A stretch of DNA of 12,346 nucleotides from Propionibacteriaceae bacterium (GTDB taxonomy: Bacteria > Actinomycetota > Actinomycetes > Propionibacteriales > Propionibacteriaceae), in the NCBI GenBank assembly GCA_031260385.1, contig JAIRKB010000117.1, positions 1 through 12,346 on the forward strand, written 5' to 3'. Made by a program: the position numbers and the translations under genes. The notes below the pieces were generated by a model. That model ran no database searches, had not been told where the DNA came from, and saw only the letters and a list, made by a program, of their open reading frames with translations. Shown piece by piece: positions 8,614-12,346 of this stretch (position 1 is the stretch's first letter; every line of letters starts with the position of its first letter).

Positions 8614-10002
8614 CTACCCCTGGTGGTGACGAGCGCGTAGGGCGTCGATATCGAGATAGTGACTCGGCATCGCCGCCTCAGGCGTGCCATCCTCCCACGG
8701 ATCGTACGGCTTGTCCTCGCCATCCTCAACGAAACCCTGGGAAGGATCGAAGGGGTTGACCAACTGGTGCATCTTGGCGGCGGGAATCATGTCGTGGTGA
8801 CTAATCGCTTCGTCGGGCAGCGATTCCAAGACCTCGTGGATATAGCCGCTGACGGCCTCCACTAGCGGTACATCCCGGTGCTCGCGTTGAGACTGATACC
8901 AACGGTAGTCGAGTAACTCATGAAAGATCTGGGCCGGTTCCCGTTTGTCCCGCAACTCAAGGGGGATCTGACCCATGACCGGTTCAAAGATCTCGGTCAG
9001 CCACTTATGGGCGACCACCGCCTCATCAACAATCGTCTGACCGGTATGAAAGCGGTAGGCATCGAGGTCATTAAGGATTCGGCGCGCCTGATTCTCTTCG
9101 GTGTCGAGCCCGGTCAAGCGCATTAATCGCCGTCGATGATGGCCAGCGTCAACCACCTTCGGCTGGATCCGGATCACCGAGTGGCCGGCACTCCCGGTCT
9201 CGGTCTCAATAGCCATCTCGGCGACATCGAACCCTAGCGAGTTGAGGCGGCGGACCCGACCTTCGATCCGTTCGGCTTCTGAACCAGAGAACTCTTCGGT
9301 CCCGGTCAACTCCTGCCACAGATCGCGGTAGCGTTTCATCACCGTGTCCACTAGCCGGAGCGGATCGAAGGGTTCGAGCAGCAACCCACCGGCCTGGAGA
9401 TCGAGAAAATCCCCGTAAAGGTTGTTACGCGCGATCTCCAGATCCTGGCGGCGTTGGCCCTTGGAGAGCCGGGGATGCATCTCCGCGGTCTCCGCATCCA
9501 CCAGATAAGCCGCAAACGCGCAGGCATCGCGGCGAAACAGGATATTCGACAGCGAGATATCACCCCACTTGAATCCAATCAGGTGGAGCCGGGCGATCAG
9601 AACCACCATGGCATCAAGCAGCCGCGAGACCGTCCCCTTGCGTACGCCCGGAGAAAACAGCGAGCGGTAAGGCAAGGAGAACTCCAGGTGGCGGGTCAAC
9701 AGGATCGGATCAAGCGATTGGCCCTGAGCATCTTCGCGTCCCGTAATCACCCCAATCGGCTCTACCGCCGGGGTGTTAAGCCGGTTCAGATCCTGAAGGA
9801 GACGATATTCGTGGAGAGCGAGATGCTCCACCACCTCCTTGGCCGCATAAACCGAGTCGCCCACCTGAATAAACCGCACAACATGGCGCGACAACCCGCG
9901 GGGCAGCGCCACCAGCAGATCCACCGGCCACTCAGCTAGTGGCGTCTCCCAAGGAAGCGGCAACAGCCGCGAATCCGGACTAGCCGACAGAAACTTGGGC
10001 AC
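8614..10002 (-). CDS. DUF4032 family protein with kinase-like fold
   Basis: The 462-aa soluble protein belongs to the actinobacterial DUF4032 family, recognised from the LPLPWxxPLxEWP start, the GFKWGDISLSN block and the C-terminal DLDAYRFHTGQ and EIFEPVM regions. The N-terminal half resembles a small-molecule or lipopolysaccharide kinase fold: Lys55 (YAAKE), Glu65 (LHEYRLL), a catalytic-loop-like block with Asp148 and Asn153, and Asp169 (LVDAE) in the metal-binding position. The substrate is unknown. I chose the GTG at 10002-10000 because it has an AGGAGG 4 nt upstream and matches where family homology begins; a GTG at 10017 would add 5 residues. The gene lies 147 bp downstream of ugpC on the same strand, with two hairpins between them, so conditional co-transcription is plausible. 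Its stop is 3 bp from that of the convergent giant gene. Confidence 0.9.
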   Translation of the reverse strand: MPKFLSASPDSRLLPLPWETPLAEWPVDLLVALPRGLSRHVVRFIQVGDSVYAAKEVVEHLALHEYRLLQDLNRLNTPAVEPIGVITGREDAQGQSLDPILLTRHLEFSLPYRSLFSPGVRKGTVSRLLDAMVVLIARLHLIGFKWGDISLSNILFRRDACAFAAYLVDAETAEMHPRLSKGQRRQDLEIARNNLYGDFLDLQAGGLLLEPFDPLRLVDTVMKRYRDLWQELTGTEEFSGSEAERIEGRVRRLNSLGFDVAEMAIETETGSAGHSVIRIQPKVVDAGHHRRRLMRLTGLDTEENQARRILNDLDAYRFHTGQTIVDEAVVAHKWLTEIFEPVMGQIPLELRDKREPAQIFHELLDYRWYQSQREHRDVPLVEAVSGYIHEVLESLPDEAISHHDMIPAAKMHQLVNPFDPSQGFVEDGEDKPYDPWEDGTPEAAMPSHYLDIDALRARHHQG

Positions 10003-10006
10003 TAGC

Positions 10007-10012
10007 CCTCCT
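10007..10012 (-). promoter_or_regulatory. Ribosome binding site of the DUF4032 gene
   Basis: A perfect AGGAGG on the minus strand sits 4 nt before the GTG at 10002-10000. This favours that start over the in-frame GTG at 10017-10015, which lies 3 nt upstream of this site and so cannot use it. Confidence 0.65.
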
Positions 10013-10042
10013 CTCACGCCCCCTCACGCCCCACTCCATCCT

Positions 10043-10067
10043 CTCCCCGACCGAACTCGGCGGGGAG
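10043..10067 (-). terminator. G/C-rich hairpin between ugpC and the DUF4032 gene
   Basis: The inverted repeat CTCCCCG/CGGGGAG (10043-10049 with 10061-10067) continues, after one bulged base, into a 3-bp CCG/CGG stem closing a 4-nt loop. The total is 10 bp with one bulge. On the minus strand it falls about 30 nt before the Shine-Dalgarno of the DUF4032 gene. It could terminate or attenuate read-through from ugpC, or structure the leader. No T-tract follows, so intrinsic termination in the classical sense is uncertain. Confidence 0.5.
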
Positions 10068-10070
10068 CCT

Positions 10071-10141
10071 ATTGCGCGGCCAGTTAGGCGAGCAGGAAAC
10101 CCCGTAATCGGGAGTCGAACTAGCCCAAGTGGCCGCGCAAT
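10071..10141 (-). ncRNA. 71-nt near-perfect stem-loop just after ugpC
   Basis: A perfect 12-bp inverted repeat (ATTGCGCGGCCA at 10071-10082, TGGCCGCGCAAT at 10130-10141) is followed inward by one mismatch and a further 6-bp stem (10084-10089 with 10123-10128). In the middle is a 4-bp CCCG/CGGG hairpin with a 4-nt loop (10101-10112). The inner 6-bp stem is intact only in minus-strand RNA, where one pair is a G-U wobble; on the plus strand that position is an A-C mismatch. This points to function in the ugpC transcript. The structure begins 8 nt after the ugpC stop. It could be a 3'-end stabiliser, terminator, attenuator or processed small RNA; its class is not recognised. Confidence 0.5.
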
Positions 10142-10149
10142 CGAGTAGG

Positions 10150-11241
<1,092 letters not shown>

Positions 11242-11260
11242 AGCGATATTAACCTTTCCA

Positions 11261-11278
11261 CGGGCAGGTACGTGCCCG
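11261..11278 (-). promoter_or_regulatory. ugpC: Leader hairpin before the ugpC ribosome binding site
   Basis: The inverted repeat CGGGCA/TGCCCG with a 6-nt loop (GGTACG) ends 1 nt before the GGAAAGG ribosome-binding region of ugpC (11259-11253). On the ugpC mRNA it would form immediately upstream of that site. It could affect translation or mRNA stability. No known riboswitch class is recognisable. Confidence 0.4.
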
Positions 11279-11280
11279 AC

Positions 11281-11313
11281 GATCCTTAGTGGAGGGGTAA
11301 TCCCTTCAGGATC
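11281..11313. promoter_or_regulatory. Two-part inverted repeat upstream of ugpC
   Basis: The outer arms are GATCCT (11281-11286) and AGGATC (11308-11313). The inner arms are GAGGGG (11292-11297) and CCCTTC (11302-11307), around a TAAT loop. The left side has a 5-nt bulge (11287-11291). The inner stem is complete only as plus-strand RNA, by a G-U pair; as minus-strand RNA it has an A-C mismatch. Because the two strands differ, and because the region may overlap the ugpC transcription start, it may be a DNA operator rather than an RNA element. Confidence 0.4.
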
Positions 11314-11314
11314 A

Positions 11315-11342
11315 AGTTTTCCACGTTTCTCGGATTCGTCAA
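11315..11342 (-). promoter_or_regulatory. ugpC: Possible ugpC promoter
   Basis: On the minus strand TTGACG (11342-11337) matches the -35 consensus at five of six positions. A weak -10 candidate, AAAACT (11320-11315), follows with 16-bp spacing. The -35 is good but the -10 is poor. A start near 11307 would place the inverted repeat 11281-11313 at the transcription start. Confidence 0.3.
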
Positions 11343-11345
11343 GGG

Positions 11346-11370
11346 GATTAGCTAATCGGTTATAGATTAG
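11346..11370. promoter_or_regulatory. Triple GATTAG half-site array, candidate operator
   Basis: GATTAGCTAATC (11346-11357) is a perfect 12-bp palindrome. A third GATTAG (11365-11370) follows, forming a second inverted pair with CTAATC across a 7-bp spacer. The second pair contains TATAGA (11361-11366), a plausible -10 for the DedA-like gene that starts at 11415, although I see no good -35 at the right distance. The layout suits a dimeric repressor or activator acting on the divergent ugpC and DedA-like genes. No regulator is recognised. Confidence 0.4.
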
Positions 11371-11400
11371 GCTTACCCAAGGCCGATTTGGTCAAGTTGA

Positions 11401-11408
11401 AGGTGAGG
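11401..11408 (+). promoter_or_regulatory. Ribosome binding site of the DedA-like gene
   Basis: AGGTGAGG lies 6 nt before the ATG at 11415. It supports that start over an in-frame TTG at 11388, which has no Shine-Dalgarno sequence. Confidence 0.7.
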
Positions 11409-11414
11409 CTTCGA

Positions 11415-12218
11415 ATGGACGAAAAAGACGACCCTGCAGTCGATGATGTTGCGTCGGCTTGGGAGACGTACGAAGACTCCGTTAGTGGGGTTAACGACGA
11501 GACCGAGCCTGGTGACGAAGAGGAAAAACCCTGGTGGGACGACCCCTCGATGCCCTGGAAACACAAGCCGACCCGTTCCGATCTAGTTTGCTGGGCCCTG
11601 ATCGCGGTGGTCGGGATCTACGGCTTGGCCTTGCTCCCCTTGCGCGCCATCCTGATCGGCTGGAGCCCACCCGCTGCCGCGATGATCACCGGCGGACGGA
11701 CCTCCGTGGTCGCCACCGGCGCTTGGTACGAAAGCTTCGGCGGGCCGATCATCGTCTACTGGCTGGTGGCGGCGGTCTCCCTGGTCAAATTCTCTTGGGT
11801 CTACTGGTGGGCCGGCAAGCTGTGGGGAACCGGGATTGTTGACCTGTTCTCGGGCCAGTCCGCGCGGGCTAGGCGCCGCGCCGAGCGAGCCGTAAGCCTC
11901 ACCAACCGCTTCTCGCTGCTGGCGATCTTCCTCACCTTCCTGCCAATCCCCTTCCCGATGCCGGTCGTCTACGCCGCCATCGGCGCCGCCGGGACTCCCT
12001 TGAAACGTTTCCTCCCCCCGGTCATCCTGATCTCCACCCTGTTCCAAGCCGGCTACCTCACCCTCGGCTGGTGGATCGGCGAACCCGCCGTCGCCGTCGT
12101 CAACCTCTACGCCAAGTTCATGTGGTACGTCGCCCTCGGCATGATCGCCGTGATGATCGCCACCTGGTGGTGGCGCGAACGCGCCAAACGCAAAGCGGGA
12201 AAACTAGAGTTGTACTAG
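11415..12218 (+). CDS. DedA/VTT-like integral membrane protein with acidic N-terminal tail
   Basis: The 267-aa protein begins with an acidic, tryptophan-containing tail: 18 of the first 43 residues are Asp or Glu. Hydrophobic segments follow near residues 57-82, 110-134, 166-192, 200-222 and 235-253. The order of a re-entrant-like segment, an amphipathic basic linker (RARRRAER, 151-158) and the block LTFLPIPFPMPVVYAAIGAAG (173-193) resembles the VTT/SNARE-associated DedA family, whose members act in lipid translocation and envelope homeostasis. The arginines usual in the DedA GRFxPxxR motif are not present at the equivalent place, so family membership is moderately sure and function is inferred only. 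A basic C-terminal tail (RERAKRKAGK) fits a cytoplasmic end. The gene is divergent from ugpC across 173 bp. The start is the ATG at 11415, supported by AGGTGAGG 6 nt upstream. Confidence 0.75.
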   Translation: MDEKDDPAVDDVASAWETYEDSVSGVNDETEPGDEEEKPWWDDPSMPWKHKPTRSDLVCWALIAVVGIYGLALLPLRAILIGWSPPAAAMITGGRTSVVATGAWYESFGGPIIVYWLVAAVSLVKFSWVYWWAGKLWGTGIVDLFSGQSARARRRAERAVSLTNRFSLLAIFLTFLPIPFPMPVVYAAIGAAGTPLKRFLPPVILISTLFQAGYLTLGWWIGEPAVAVVNLYAKFMWYVALGMIAVMIATWWWRERAKRKAGKLELY

Positions 12219-12253
12219 GCATCGAAGATGCCGTGCCAGGCATCCAAGATGCC
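12218..12253. repeat. Tandem 15-bp hairpin repeat at the end of the DedA-like gene
   Basis: GGCATCGAAGATGCC (12218-12232) and GGCATCCAAGATGCC (12239-12253) differ at one loop base and are 21 bp apart. Each is a perfect 6-bp stem with a 3-nt loop. The first G of the first copy is the last base of the TAG stop. GATGCC of copy 1 and GGCATC of copy 2 can also pair, so alternative folds exist. It may act as a 3'-end or terminator structure, but no T-run follows. It may also belong to a dispersed intergenic repeat family. Confidence 0.7.
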
Positions 12254-12346
12254 GCACACTTGCGTGTACGCTCGCAAAGCTCGCGTAGCCTGGACAAGCG
12301 CAGCGCCGTCCGGGAATAGCCTGGTGAGCGTATCCGCCGAGGGTAA
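12254..12346. other. Intergenic tail with small repeats and a possible gene start at the edge
   Basis: No gene is supported. TAGCCTGG occurs twice (12286-12293 and 12317-12324), and TTGCG/CGCAA (12260-12264 with 12273-12277) can form a 5-bp stem. A GTG at 12324 opens a frame that runs off the window edge, with GGGA (12313-12316) 7 nt upstream. It is too short to call a gene. Confidence 0.4.

Noticed and set aside
10101..10112. TAAT-centred loops in several hairpins (10101-10112 and 11292-11307, compare 128-145)
   Set aside because: The stems are unrelated in sequence and the shared element is only four bases, so a common family is not supported.
10100..10130. tRNA-like GTTCGACTCC stretch on the minus strand in the 71-nt structure
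   Set aside because: The bases around TTCGACT do not form the 5-bp T stem (GCTAG against CCCGA) and no cloverleaf or anticodon arm can be drawn.

Overview
The window looks like chromosomal DNA from a moderately G+C-rich actinobacterium. The clues are the actinobacterial style of CysS, an orphan MsiK/UgpC-type sugar-importer ATPase beside a DUF4032 kinase-like protein, a giant N-terminally anchored Ig-like/fibronectin type III protein of the kind found in actinobacterial FN3 clusters, and non-ATG start codons. I cannot name a genus. There are no transposases, phage genes, CRISPR arrays or tRNA/rRNA genes.

Layout, left to right. Positions 11-187 hold two near-identical 86-bp copies (91-bp period, 3 mismatches) that carry two hairpins each; the second copy runs into the last codons of cysS (171-1595, minus). 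A 199-bp divergent intergenic region separates cysS from the giant surface protein gene (1795-8610, plus; about 2271 aa). That gene ends 3 bp from the stop of a convergent DUF4032 gene (8614-10002, minus). Upstream of DUF4032 on the same strand is the ugpC/msiK-like ATPase gene (10150-11241, minus). The gap between them holds two strong stem-loops, one of them 71 nt long with an 18-bp paired arm. A structured intergenic region (11242-11414) separates ugpC from a divergent gene for a DedA/VTT-like membrane protein (11415-12218, plus). That gene's stop codon overlaps the first of two tandem 15-bp hairpin repeats.

Functionally, cysS is housekeeping translation. The giant protein is probably held in the membrane by its N terminus, exposing a propeller-like region, about eleven Ig-like repeats of about 100 residues and about four FN3 modules outside the cell. 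UgpC/MsiK probably energises several carbohydrate importers whose permeases lie elsewhere. DUF4032 keeps the core residues of a kinase fold, and its position after ugpC suggests co-transcription or attenuation through the intervening hairpins. The DedA-like protein is a probable lipid- or ion-handling membrane protein with an unusual acidic cytoplasmic tail.

The least ordinary parts are the non-coding ones: the duplicated hairpin unit after cysS, the 71-nt stem-loop after ugpC, the triple GATTAG half-site array before the DedA-like gene, and the tandem GGCATC hairpins at its end. Protein-level points of interest are the modular regularity of the giant protein, its paired cysteines, and its apparent isolation from the MoxR/DUF58/transglutaminase genes that usually accompany such proteins.
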